This document shows, piece by piece, positions 45,424 through 56,675 of a stretch of DNA of 64,000 nucleotides. Each line of letters begins with the position of its first letter. The stretch's first letter is position 1. The notes beneath the pieces are model-generated. The model was given only the letters and a program-made list of their open reading frames with translations. It was not told the DNA's origin and searched no databases. The stretch lies in contig NC_134017.1 of assembly GCF_040712315.1 (NCBI RefSeq), forward strand, positions 16,832,001 through 16,896,000, written 5' to 3'. The position numbers and the translations under genes are program-made. The DNA is from Castanea sativa (lineage: Eukaryota > Streptophyta > Magnoliopsida > Fagales > Fagaceae).

Positions 45424-46117
45424 TGTGGGGAGTAAAAGGACCCAAGTGGGCATATGAGCCTTTGAGCTGTAATATGGAGGGCCGACCTGCTCCAGGATTA
45501 AACTCTATGAGTTGGCCCGTATGCCGAGGGTCCGAGGATACAGCCGAGGACGAGATTCTCCTCGGAAGAGCCCTAGAGAATTCAAAGTTTCATTATGAAG
45601 GTCAAAGCACAACTCTGGAGAGACCAGTGGTTAAAAGGGGATATCCTGAATCTTCTAGATGCACCAGTATTAAAGAAAATATCAAGAATAAAGGCTGCCA
45701 CCTCCGCATTAAAGGCTCTGCACCTACCTCCCTGGCCGCATTAATGGGGAGGTGACCCCTGAACAGTGAGGTGAAAACTTCTAGTCACTGTTCAAAAAGT
45801 ATCAGGGAAGGAAGTATAAAAGGGGGATAAAGGCCAAAGAAAATGGGGATCGGGAAACTAAGAAAGAAATTAAGAACTTGTAATTTTGAAGGAAGAAAGA
45901 GAAATAATAAAGAAATAGTCCTCGGCTCGAGTCCGAGGAGATCCATTTGTCATTATCGTTCTTTATTTACTTGTGTTTGCTTATAAAAGCCTGTTATCAA
46001 GCTCCCAGCATTTCTAACCTAGATTTAAAGTCCACACTCTACAAATCTTATTGTTTAAGGCTTATTGGGCCTGAACCCGTGATTGTCTTTGGGTCCAAGT
46101 GCAATTGTGCACTTACA
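45424..46117 (+). repeat. Element 2 3' LTR, 694 bp
   Basis: It has the same length as the 5' LTR. I counted 12 substitutions and no indels; nine are transitions, and in eight of those the 5' copy has G or C where this copy has A or T. TATAAAA is at 45815-45821, AATAAA at 45906-45911 and the stem pair at 45919-45939. It points toward COX19. Confidence 0.95.
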
Positions 46118-46122
46118 ATTTC

Positions 46123-47065
46123 AAAATAGATCGCACAATGCAACTATGCAAGCACAACAAATAATCCCATTATCGCTGTGCTATCATACATTCACTTATA
46201 ATATTTTCTTATTTATCCGTAAATCAGTATATTTTTATATTCCTTACTTATAGTGTCAGTTCACTTTAATTACTGGTAATCGTGAATAGAAAATTATTAA
46301 TTTATTGAAAATATTACTTAAGTAAATTCTTCAATGATTTTTATAGTTGATTTAAAAAAAATGATAATTAGGAAGGAAGATTTGAATATTAAACTCGAAA
46401 ATCCTAGAATGTGCAAGTTGAACAACAATGTCAACAAATAAAAAATGATTAAAAAAAAAAACCTCCATCTCACTTTAAAGGGTACAGTTTTTGTTTAGTA
46501 CTTTCAGTGCATTGGATTTACTACAATCATAATATATGTCAATTTTTAAACACGTGTCATGATCGCAATAAGTCCAATATCACAAGATATTAAAAGCAGC
46601 ACCTCATTTTAAAATAAATATAACAATATATTATTGACAAAAAAACAAAAAATCAGGGTAAATTCTTTTAACTTATCTTGAGGTTAACTTGGCCCTCAAA
46701 TTTTTTTTTTTTTTGAGTTTAGAGAAGAGAAAATGATTATCTGACATACTAGTATTTATAAATTAAGTCATTTTTAAAGATCAAATTGATTAGTTCCGAA
46801 ATGTTTCGGTCTTTTTTAACATGAAAGTTTATGTAATTTAACCCCAAAAAAAAAAAAAAAAACTAAACAAAAACAAAAGTTCATCAAAAAAAAAAAACAA
46901 AAACAAAAGGAAAGAGAATTGAGAGAGAGAGAGAGAGAGAGAGAGCACCCCCAGGTCATCCCCCGCAGAGCCACCGTCGCCATCACGTATTCAGGACAGC
47001 AACCCAAAAACCCGCGACCCGACCCAGCAACAATTATAATTGTTAAAGCAAAAAAGCTTTTACAA
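46123..47065. other. COX19 upstream region
   Basis: AT-rich sequence follows the target duplication of element 2. A GA microsatellite (about 46920-46945) and a GC-richer stretch (46946-47030) lie just before the COX19 start, as is usual for a plant 5' UTR. I see no other gene. The COX19 promoter must lie in this 0.9 kb or in the adjacent LTR. Confidence 0.55.
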
Positions 47066-47692
47066 ATGAGTGCAGGTAATCTCTCTCTCTCTCTCTCTCT
47101 GTATTGCACTTTGGTTGCTTAGCAAAATGAAGGTTAAGGAAAAACAAAAGAACATGAAATATTCAACTCTACAGTGTACACCTTTGTTTCTTAATTCTCA
47201 GATTAAAGAAAAATAAAATTAAGAGCTCATTATAGTATATTCTAAACACTCGTAATAAGTTCAGTTGAGTGGGAAAAAAATACAAAAAAAAGAAAAGCAA
47301 AATTTCAATGATTTGTGTGTTTCTAATGAGATTTGGAGGTGAAAGGAAAAATGGGTTCTCTGAGATATTGCTTATATTGGCTGGTATTGTGGGATTTTGA
47401 TGGGAAAAAGAACGAAGCTTTTGGATATTTTAAGATTTATTATGTGCCTTTGTGAGCCAGTGTTTGCCTAGAGATTGTGGTGTTGATCCTCATTTGGATT
47501 GGAATTTTTTTTCGGGCTTTCATGGCTGGAAAAGGGTATTTTGGGGTTTCACTCATTGTTCTTCTATTTTAGAATTTCAAGTTTCTCTTGGATTTTCCTT
47601 TTGAGATTTTGTACTTTATTTTTGACATTTTGTTTTCATAATCGTGAACACAATGTATATTTGATTTTTAGTAGAAACTCGGTACTTATCAA

Positions 47693-47750
<58 letters not shown>

Positions 47751-50700
47751 TGATGGAGGATAAGATTGAGGTTTTTGCTATGATTATTGTGGGCGGTTCT
47801 GCTACTCTTCATGGTTGGATGGTTGCAGGAGGTTTTGGCCATTGCATTTCCTACTTATATGAGCTTTTTGGTTTCAATGTGGTAGGTTTGTTCTAGTAAT
47901 TAGTGGACCTGGCAAAGGTGCTCTAACCATTAATTTATCGGAATGGAAAATTACTCTTTCTTATCTTCATATTTGTCTCTAATTCTTTTTGTATTTCGGA
48001 GAATAAAGTTTCATAGTGTTAGAAAACATGCACCTTTGTTACCAATCTGGACAAAAGAAGTTTCAATTTCTTTGAATGTTAACTTATGGGAGCATTTGAA
48101 GTCCTTGAGATGAATGCTATGATAATCCATCTTTTCCTTGTTTGTTAGAGTTCCTAGAAAAGGTTTTGAATTTATCCAATTTGGTAGCACTTCTTGCACA
48201 TCTCTTGACTCTTCATAAAAACAATCACTGATTGGCTGTTATGCAAAACAATTTTGTTTATGTGTTCAAAAAACACGAAATGTTGTGTTGGTTACATCAG
48301 TTTGCCAAAATATGAAAATAAATCACATTATACATATGTGTGGTGTGTGTGAAAATAAAAAAGCAGATAAATAATTCTAAACAGTCATAAACACATTGAG
48401 TATCGTTGTGATTGTAGCCATGCCACATCTTTCATCAGTGATTATTTCTAGCTGGGATATGGTTAATATCAAACTTGACTTCTTACCGGCATGGTTATCA
48501 TGGCAGTGAGAATGCTCTATTGATGACAAGTTTGATCTGATGGGGATTTCCAAACTTATAATAACTATAATTAAAGCAGTTAAACTTCTTCCATCCTAAC
48601 TGATAACTGATAAAGTAGATACTGTGTGTATACTGAAGTACATTTATTTTCATTATGCATTACTCAACTTCTTCCTTTTGAATCTGATTGATAGTTTGGT
48701 TAAAAATTAGAAGATTATAATTGATTTCAATGTAATATACTATTACATTCTGGATTGAAGTACAAAGGATTTTTATTTCTAGCAATTACTGACGCTTGGT
48801 GAGGCCTAACCTGTGAAAAGCCTCCCAGTTACTGCTGTAGGATATGTGTTCCTTTACTTTTTCTTTAAAAGTTTGAGATTTTTTTGCAGGTGGAGCATTT
48901 GGCGGCAATAGGGGACTGAGACCAGTACCTCCAGAAAAAGGAATCTTCCCTTTGGACCACATGCATTTATGTGACCTGGTAGTGTAGTTTCCATTACCAA
49001 ACTGACTCTTGATCTGTTTTTGTGTTGAAGAATTAAGCTCTTATAAGGTTTACATGTTTGAGAATGTCCATGTGATAATTCTGAGCTTCTCCTCACTTGG
49101 TTTTTAATTTTAATTTTCATTTGAATAATTTTCTTATTTTATAGATGGGCTTTTATTTCAGGAAAAGAAAGAATACCTCAGCTGTCTAAAATCTTCTGGC
49201 CATACTTCTGAAAAATGTAGGCACTTGTCAAAGAAGTATCTGCAATGTCGTATGGAAAAGTGAGTTTTTTTATTTTCTTTATTATAGATCAAACTTGTTT
49301 TTGTCCAAATGGCAGTCCAGTTTTATTATAGTTTGCATGCCTTCTGAAAATCAGTACAATTCTTCCAGAGGTAGAAATATGGAGGTTCCAAATTTATGAT
49401 ACAATTTAATGAAAGATCATATAGTGCTGTATTAGAATATACACTCTCGCTTTAATTTTTGTTTACCAAGGTTAATACATAAAGGAAATGTGGTTCAAGA
49501 TTTATCAATAGATATAGAGCATAAATGGTTTATGGTTCATAGGTTATTGAAGGCAAAGATTTCCCCTCCCAAGGCTCAGCTGTTGCTGCTTAGCCTAGCA
49601 TTAGCTGCATTAGGGTAATATTGTGAACTGCATGTCTTGGTTCAATCAATCAAAAACACTCTATTACCTGCTTGCCAATTGCTTACAATTCATTTGGCAT
49701 CTTTGTAAGGGTTATCAAAGCTGTTAACAGACTAACAGACTACTCACTTAGATGCTGCCTTTAAGGAGCTTCTCATTGGCAATTTGTAATAGTTAAAAAT
49801 TAATTCTTATTTTGGAAAAGAATAATGAAAACTGTGTGCTGTAGTATTGTTATAGTTAATATGTTGCTGTGTTTGTGCTTATTTTCTAGAAAGTAGTCCT
49901 GACTCCTGAGTGGACTAGTGATTTTACATACTTCAGCTTCCAGTAGCCAATTACAGTTCCAGTATCTGTTAGGGGTTCTTTTTTATAACTGAATGAAATA
50001 TATTAGAAAAGCACAAAAAGCGTCACAACCTAATGCACGGGAAGTATACAAAGGCAAACCCAGAAAAAAAAAATAGCTTTAAAAAATTACAAAAAATCAG
50101 CTGGAATAAGAGGACTGGCAGCCTGGTCCCATGTGCATAGAGTCTGTAAAACGAGTACTTCAAACGTACTACCGAGAGCTCAATTCCTTCAAATGTGGGC
50201 ATGTTCCTCTCCCTCGATAATCCATATTAAGCATAATGGGATAACCTTCCATATTCCATATTTAATGTTATTTCCAACGAGTTAAAAATTCCATCACATA
50301 CTTTGGCTGACCAACTTACACTGAACAACCATAAGTCTCTAGCAGGCTTAAAACAACATCAACAAAGCCTTAGTCCCAAAATTTGGGGTCATCTCACAAT
50401 GAAGAAAAAATGGTAATTTGATGCCCCATTAGATTCACCAATCAGAAATAATAATGACCCATTTCCTCAGTTGGTTTGTACTGAGAAGTGAGAAAGTGAG
50501 AATTCATCCATTCACAGCTGTCCAAGAAAAGAAGGCCTTATGGTGGAGCTCCGTCGCACCAATTTTATCTCCATGGGAAGCTGCTGTCACCCCTTTTCCT
50601 CAAAAGCCTTGTTATAATCATTAACACAAAAACCATGACTCTTGTGTCACCCCCTTTCCTCAAAGTGTTGTAATAATTATTGATGCAAAAACTATGACTC

Positions 50701-52974
50701 TTGGAGAAATACCAAACCAGCCTGAAAGTATCATTACCACACCAAAGGCCATGCCAAAACCAAATTCTTTTACCATTCCCTACCTCATAACGAACAAATC
50801 AGTTATTCCACCCATTCCGGGTGTACTTCCAAAGGCTCACACCATACAGACTCCTACTTTTTTTTCTATTACTTCCTTCATAAAGAATGTATGTCCTCCA
50901 CATAGCACCATAACCATTTGACTACAAGGGCTTGATTAAAAAGTGTTTTTATTAAAAACCATTAATTCCTAACCCACAAACCTCCAAGTTGAACAGGAGT
51001 GCAAAGAGTATTCCCATTAAGTAAATGGAATTTACATTCCTCTACCAAACCTTCCTATAGAAATTTTTTTTGTTAGGTAAAAAATAAATATAGTCAAGAA
51101 GAAATTATCTTTGCATTTTCTCCATTCTATTTGCCACTCCAATCGGTAATGGGAACAAAGACATAAAGTAAGTGGGAAGACTAGAAAGCTTACTCTATAT
51201 TAGTGTGAGCTGTCCTCCCTTCGATAAATAAATTTATTCCAACTCACCAGCCTTTGCTTCATTCTATCTAAGATGCCATCCCAGATAATTTTGGACTTAA
51301 ACTGAGCACCTAGAAATAACCCCAAGTATTTCAAGGGAAGGTGAGCTACATTGCAACCAATAATACCGGACAACTCCTCCAAATTCAGAACACCTCCTCC
51401 AGGAACCATCTCTGACTTGCTCAAATTGATTTTCAATCTTAATACTGCTTCAAAGCATAGAAGAATACATCTCAAGAGATGGAGCTGAGTAGGGTCTGCT
51501 TCACAAATAGCGTATCATGTGCAAATAGTGAGAGATCTTCAATGCATCAGTACACACAATATTCTCAAAAAAAAAAAAAAAAAAAACCAGAAAGATTCCT
51601 CCTTCCACTGCCTTGTTTTTCTTTTTATAAGTAAGATAACTTGCTAAGGCCTCCCTGACAAAACGAACAGGAGTGGAGATAAACAGACTCCTTGACAGAA
51701 ACCCCTGGTACTCTCAAAAAAGGCACTAGCAGTACCATTTTCCTTTACTGAGAAACAAATCATGGATATGCAGAAAATAACGCACTTCCTCTATTTCTCA
51801 CCAAAACCGCATCTTTGCAGCTTGTACAGAAGAAATTTCCAATTCCCTTTGTCATAGGTTTTTTTCCAAGTCTAGTTTACCACTCCTGGCTCCCTTCCCT
51901 CAATTTACTGTCCTGTCCCCCATTTGCAATTAGAACAGACTAATATTTGTCTCCCGTGAATGAAGGCATTCTGAGTATTAGATAGTAATTTTCCCATCAG
52001 ATGCTTCAATATGTTTGAGAGATCCTTGGCTAGGGTTCTATGGACACTTCCTACAAGGCTAATAGGATTAAAATCCTTAGCATTTACAGCCCGTAGTTTC
52101 TTCAGGATGAGTGCAATAGAAGTAGCATTTAAGAATCTCTCAAATGAACCTTTGTCATGGAAGTATAGAAAAAACTTTGTGATGTCTTCTTTCACCACAC
52201 TCCAGCATCGTTAGAATAAAGCTATCAAGAATTCGTTGGACCCTAGAGCTTTATCACCTTTCATACCATGCAAAGCTTGTTATGTCTCTTCTTCCTCAAA
52301 TAGTCATTCAAGTTGTTCCACTTCCACTGCATTAGCTTCAATAGAATTAAACTGTTGGGATTATGTTTTTTGCTTGAGGTTATTATCTACATGGCACATA
52401 AGTTCAATAGTTACACCCATGCATGATGTAGTAGTCTCACATGAAACCTACAAGTTGACTTGACCAAATAAATCGGTTTTAGTTGAAAAACCAGAAAACT
52501 GACCTCTCCAAAATTGTGTCTAATCAATGGGTCCCCCATTTGGTGATTCCTGAGTATATGGTAAAAGGTTGCAGGTTAAAAAGAAATTTTTTTTTAAAAA
52601 AATGACTCCTCCCCTTATGAGCAAGGGGGGGATGAGATCATGGGTTCAAGACCCGCTGGATGCATGTGTAACTTACCAACCAATAAAGTAAATGATGAAG
52701 AAAAGGTTATAAAAGAATCTGATGGATAGCGCCGTAGTGGAAATTAGGTAAGTATTATATATCTTTTTTTTCCACTCATGTCATGCCATCATGGATGTTG
52801 AGTATGGACTTTGTCAGATCTCTTTCTATGTAAGAGTTGTTACATGCTCTTTCATTGGCATATTGCAGGAACTTGATGGCAAAGCAAGACATGTCAGAAC
52901 TAGGATTTGGGAAGGAAAGCAACATGGAAGCTTCTGGACAGAAAGTTGATGAGAGAATTGATAACCAAAGCTGA
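47066..52974 (+). CDS. COX19: Cytochrome c oxidase assembly protein COX19, four exons
   Basis: Four exons join in phase: 47066-47075, 48890-48978, 49162-49259 and 52869-52974, all with GT-AG introns. They give 303 bases and 100 residues. The product begins MSAGGAFGGNRG and holds PPEKGIFPLDH near the N-terminus. It has the twin CX9C pattern CDLEKKEYLSC and CRHLSKKYLQC, then MEKNLMAKQDMSELGF. In known COX19 proteins these cysteines form two disulfides made by the Mia40 relay in the mitochondrial intermembrane space, and the protein serves copper delivery to cytochrome c oxidase. The first exon codes only MSAG, and the last lies behind a 3.6-kb intron holding a LINE fragment. All splice sites are intact, so I regard the gene as functional. 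Confidence 0.93.
47694..47749. repeat. AAT trinucleotide microsatellite in COX19 intron 1
   Basis: About 18 uninterrupted AAT/TAA units. Likely to vary in length between individuals. Confidence 0.95.
51060..52270 (-). mobile_element. L1-type LINE fragment in COX19 intron 3
   Basis: Read on the minus strand, 52198-51905 holds reverse transcriptase motifs (FLNATSIALILKK, NPISLVGSVHRTLAK, QNAFIHGRQIL). 51475-51200 holds the later part (LKINLSKSEMVPGG, HLPLKYLGLFLGA and RLVSWNKF). The catalytic box between them has decayed to FAHDT near 51520. Frameshifts separate the pieces, and the frame goes on in broken form to about 51080. Both ends are truncated, with no endonuclease domain. Its orientation opposes COX19, so its own signals should not cut COX19 transcription. 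Confidence 0.85.
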
Positions 52975-55418
52975 AAATAAATTGAGAGTAAGACTGTGTT
53001 ATGCGAAGTTGGAAGAGCTTTTTTCTCTTCGGATAAGATTCTCTGTGAATGCCTTTTCCATATGAATGGTATGTACTATTGCAGGGAAAATTGGAAATAC
53101 ATGTAAAACAATCAAAATTGAGAGGGAGGATGGGTGGGGAGGGAATTTCGCTTCTGTTATTGAAGTCAGTGAAGGTGAGTAAAGATGTTAAATAGGTAAT
53201 TGGACATGAAAGAGGTGGAAGCAAGAGTTAAATTTGGTACTCTTACATGGCTTTCACAGGAGGAAAAACAAAAAGAAGAAAAGAATTTACATTCCTCCAA
53301 ACCTTTTTTTTGGGGGGGGGGGGGCGGGGGGAATTTAAATAATGTTCTTTAGGTGTTGTATCTTAAGTTCTCCAATTAAATTTAACTATGTGGTTGCGTT
53401 AACCAACGAATTACATATTGAATTTATTATCTTTGGAAGAATGTAACATTGTTTGTGCTCATTAGTAAAAAAAAAAAAAAAAACATGTGATTGAATTTAA
53501 TTGAGGAAACATCTAAAAATAATGTAGCTAATTTTTAACATCCGTTCTTATTGAATCGCAAATTGCACCAATAAAATTTGGGGTCATTTTGTTTTGATTG
53601 TCTATTTAAAAATTTAGATCCATAACCCAAATATTACAGTGTTTAGAAGGGGAACCATGGGACAAAGAAGCTTTTGTTGAGCACGAAAGAGAGACGTGCA
53701 TATCTTCTTGTCAAGTAAATTCTCCGCTTGATTTGAATGCTTTATTTTCTTAGTGAAATTTGCTTTTATTAGTTTGCTTGTTGGTGAATGAATGAAACTT
53801 GTTCATTTAAAGTTGGATACAAATCCTGTTTTTGGTAAGAAAAATACGTTTTTTGAGTACTCATAATACCAAAAAAAAAAAAAGTGTTTGGTAGCATATT
53901 TTTGTAACATCCTTTTAAAACTGAAAACACAAAATTAGGTGTTTGGTATGGATATTTATTTATTTTTAGAAAAAATTGTGTATTACTCTCACTTGAATGG
54001 TGTAAAATAATTTATTTTATTAAGGAGAGAAAAACTTGTCAACGTGCCATGTCATTGAAAATAATTTATTTCATTGAAGAGAGCATAAAGAGGGAGAGAT
54101 AGGAACATTGTCGATGAGAGAGAGAGAGAGAGAGAGAGAGAGGAGCAATCAACTTGTTATGTCAAGTCAGTTTTGGCGGGACCCATATTTTTCACAATAT
54201 TTACCACAATGCCACTGAATAATGCGACTTGAGTTATAAAAACTGTTTTGAAGAGTTCTCTAAATACATTCTTTAAATCACTGAAAGTAAAGAGTGTTAT
54301 CTAAATATCTTAATAAGAGTTTCCTTACCAAACACAAAATTTAAAAGTGGGGCCGGTAGTTTAAGCATATACATTACACAAAACAGTATTTTAAGTTCTG
54401 CTATCTAACAAGCCCTCCCTTTAGGGATATCTAGATGGTGATCAATTAATTTGAAAAATGTGCCCTAAACTCAGAGAACCCAAATTTCTTCCATCACACT
54501 ACAAATTCATGGGGTTTCAAGGGTGTCTCATGAGTAGAGAGTGGAATGGTCTAGTCAAAAGTCAGGATTCTCCTTTCTTATATACACGTACATGCACACA
54601 CAACACCAGCCATTGTTTAGCTTCTTAATCTTGGTAATTATGTAATGGAAGCTTATTATAGTTCTCTTCGAGATGAGATTTATGGGGATGGAAGCTTGGA
54701 CTAGGTCACTACAACAGAGAAAGGGAGAGGCTTAGGGCCTTTTTGGTATGCAAGCTTAAACAACAGTTTTCATTTCAAATCATTTTGAACAACAATACTT
54801 GAACACTACTACCAAACAAGCCCTTAGAGTGTGAGTTTGAGACTGGCATAATGAAGTCATGGGAGGGGAAGAAATTTATGAGGTGAAAGTGGATGATATG
54901 GAGCTCTAACCAAAGTAGTCAATTGAATAGTTCTAACTTTTAGTTTCCTTTTCTTTCCTTCTTTTTATTCAATCTCTATTTAGATTTTTTTTTTCTTAAA
55001 TACACTAGAATTTAAATAGATGATTCCATTTTATAATGATTTCTTTTTATAATAATTTGACCAAGATACTAATAGATTGTTTTGGTGTAGGGGCAATTCG
55101 AACCTATATTCCTTATTTGAAGATAAAAAATTCTAGAAAACTGAGGTTGATTATCATTGAACTCTAAAAAGTTGTTCCTAATATCTGTTATGTTCTGTAC
55201 AAAACAAATGAACAAAAAATAAATGTTGATTTAGATAAAGAATTTCATATCCCTTACCAATGCATATTCATAAACCAAAAACATCAAATTAAGTGTCAAA
55301 AAAGTTATTAAAACAGAAAAGGCCAAATTCTTAGAATGTTAGAATAGCCTTTAAAGCTTATTTGGATTTAAGAATTCTTAATCTTGCGAGAAAGGTATTT
55401 ATAATAGAATTTTGTTAA
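52975..55418. other. COX19 3' flank and intergenic DNA
   Basis: The COX19 3' UTR lies at the left. A homopolymer G run (about 53311-53330), an A run (53467-53483) and a GA microsatellite (54117-54142) follow. The minus-strand frame at 52826-53224 is antisense to the last exon and rejected. No second gene is seen. A short MITE at 54733-54826 is listed separately. Confidence 0.5.
54733..54826. repeat. Short MITE, about 94 bp
   Basis: The left end tagggcctttttggta and the right end taccaaacaagccctta are inverted repeats of about 16 bp with two mismatches. The interior is acagttttcatttcaaa and similar AT-rich sequence. No target duplication is clear. Confidence 0.5.
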
Positions 55419-55423
55419 CATAT

Positions 55424-56169
55424 TGTAAGTGCACAATTGCACCTGGACCCAAAGAAAATTATGGGCTCAGGCCCAATGAACCTTAAACAATGAAATTTGT
55501 AGAGTGTGGGCTTGAAATCTAGACTAAAGGTACTGAGAACTTGATAACAGGCTTTGGCATGCAAACACTTATAAATAACAAATGATAATTGCAAAAAGTC
55601 CTCCTCGGACATAAGCCGAGGACTACCTCCGTATTATCTCTCTTTCTTTCTTAAAGATTACAATTCTTAATTTCTCTCTTTTTTCCAGCCCCCTCTTCTT
55701 TGGCCTTCACCCCCCTTAAATACTTCTTTTTCTGATACTTTCTCCACGTGTTGCTCAAACCCCCTCTAGATATTTCTTTTCTTAGTGCCTTTGAATAGTG
55801 ACCAGAAGTTTCAGTTCTATTCTTCAGGGGTCACTTCCCCATTAATGCGGCCAGGGAGGTAGGTGCAGAGTCTTTAATGTGGAGGTGGCAAGCCTTTGCT
55901 CTTGGTATTTTTCTAACACCGTGTATCTAAGGTCTCAGATTTCCCCATTTTAACCAACAGCTCTTTCCTGCATCTCGCCTTGACCTTCGTAGTGAATCTC
56001 CGAGTTCTCTTGGATCCGTCCGAGGAGAAACTCACCCTCAACTGTATCCTCGAACCCTGGCGTATGGGCCGATTCGCAAGAACTAACAAATCCTTAGCTC
56101 AAGAGCAAGCCGCTCTCCTTGCTAGAGCCCAAAGGCCCAAATGCCTGCTTGGGTCCTTTACTCCCCACA
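55424..56169 (-). repeat. Element 3 3' LTR, 746 bp
   Basis: Reverse complemented, it starts TGTGGGGAGTAAAGGACCC and ends TTACA, like element 2. The middle differs strongly from element 2. The stem pair TCCTCGG/CCGAGGA is present (55602-55622) with a different seven-base loop. A TATTTAA box lies near 55716 on the minus strand. Confidence 0.9.
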
Positions 56170-56186
56170 ATAGCCCCTCAAAACTC
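56170..56186 (-). other. Element 3 polypurine tract region
   Basis: The plus strand reads atagcccctcaaaactc, the reverse complement of gagttttgaggggctat, identical to the core in element 2. Confidence 0.7.
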
Positions 56187-56675
56187 TATTTTTCCGCATC
56201 CGAGGAGAAAAATAGGGTTTTGATCCAACGAGAACTTACCCCACACGTTTTGTAAATAACTGCGCGTGTGGAGATCGTTTCGTGCTCCAGAGGATGCCAC
56301 TTGGCGGTTTTATTTTAAAAAACGCGCGCATTTATTACCGTAAGTTACACCCTGTCTCCCGCGTTCAACGGTGAGATGAGCATCCAACGGCCCTTGTTAC
56401 CCCCTGAAAATTTGGGCGGGACGAATACAATTTCGAGGCCGCTTTCCCGCACGTCGTGACGCTTTGGGAACCTGCGCCTTCATTTATTTCTTCAGAAGCT
56501 AATCCCATCAAAACATCAATAATCACCTTTTCTCTACAGAAATCCGTGGAAATTCGCACAACTTCAAATTTGTAAGTGCTTATTCTTTTTCCTTAACCCA
56601 TTCTCCTCGGATCCTGTCCTCGGCTCCCCCTTTAACTGTTCTCCCTCTTAAAACTTAGTCTTTCGTTCCTTTCTA

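Larger units (their letters stand above)
35113..46117 (+). mobile_element. Element 2: near-complete Ty3/gypsy Tat-lineage LTR retrotransposon
   Basis: The ends are TGTGGGG...TTACA with a perfect 5-bp target duplication atttc (35108-35112 and 46118-46122). Both LTRs are 694 bp and differ at 12 positions by hand count, so this is the youngest of the three elements. The internal order is primer site, gag, protease, RT, gypsy RNase H, archaeal-type RNase H, integrase, 151-bp tandem repeats, antisense three-exon gene, polypurine tract. Gag through integrase (35854-41181) is one continuous reading frame of 1776 codons with no frameshift, broken only by six in-frame stops. The dual RNase H and the antisense gene place it in the Tat lineage. 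It sits about 0.95 kb upstream of COX19, on the same strand. Confidence 0.96.

Noticed and set aside
47066..52974. COX19 as a processed or decayed pseudogene
   Set aside because: Four exons with correct splice sites and phases, full twin CX9C motif and no internal stops.
52826..53224. 132-codon minus-strand frame over the last COX19 exon
   Set aside because: Antisense shadow of a well-supported exon; no recognisable protein.
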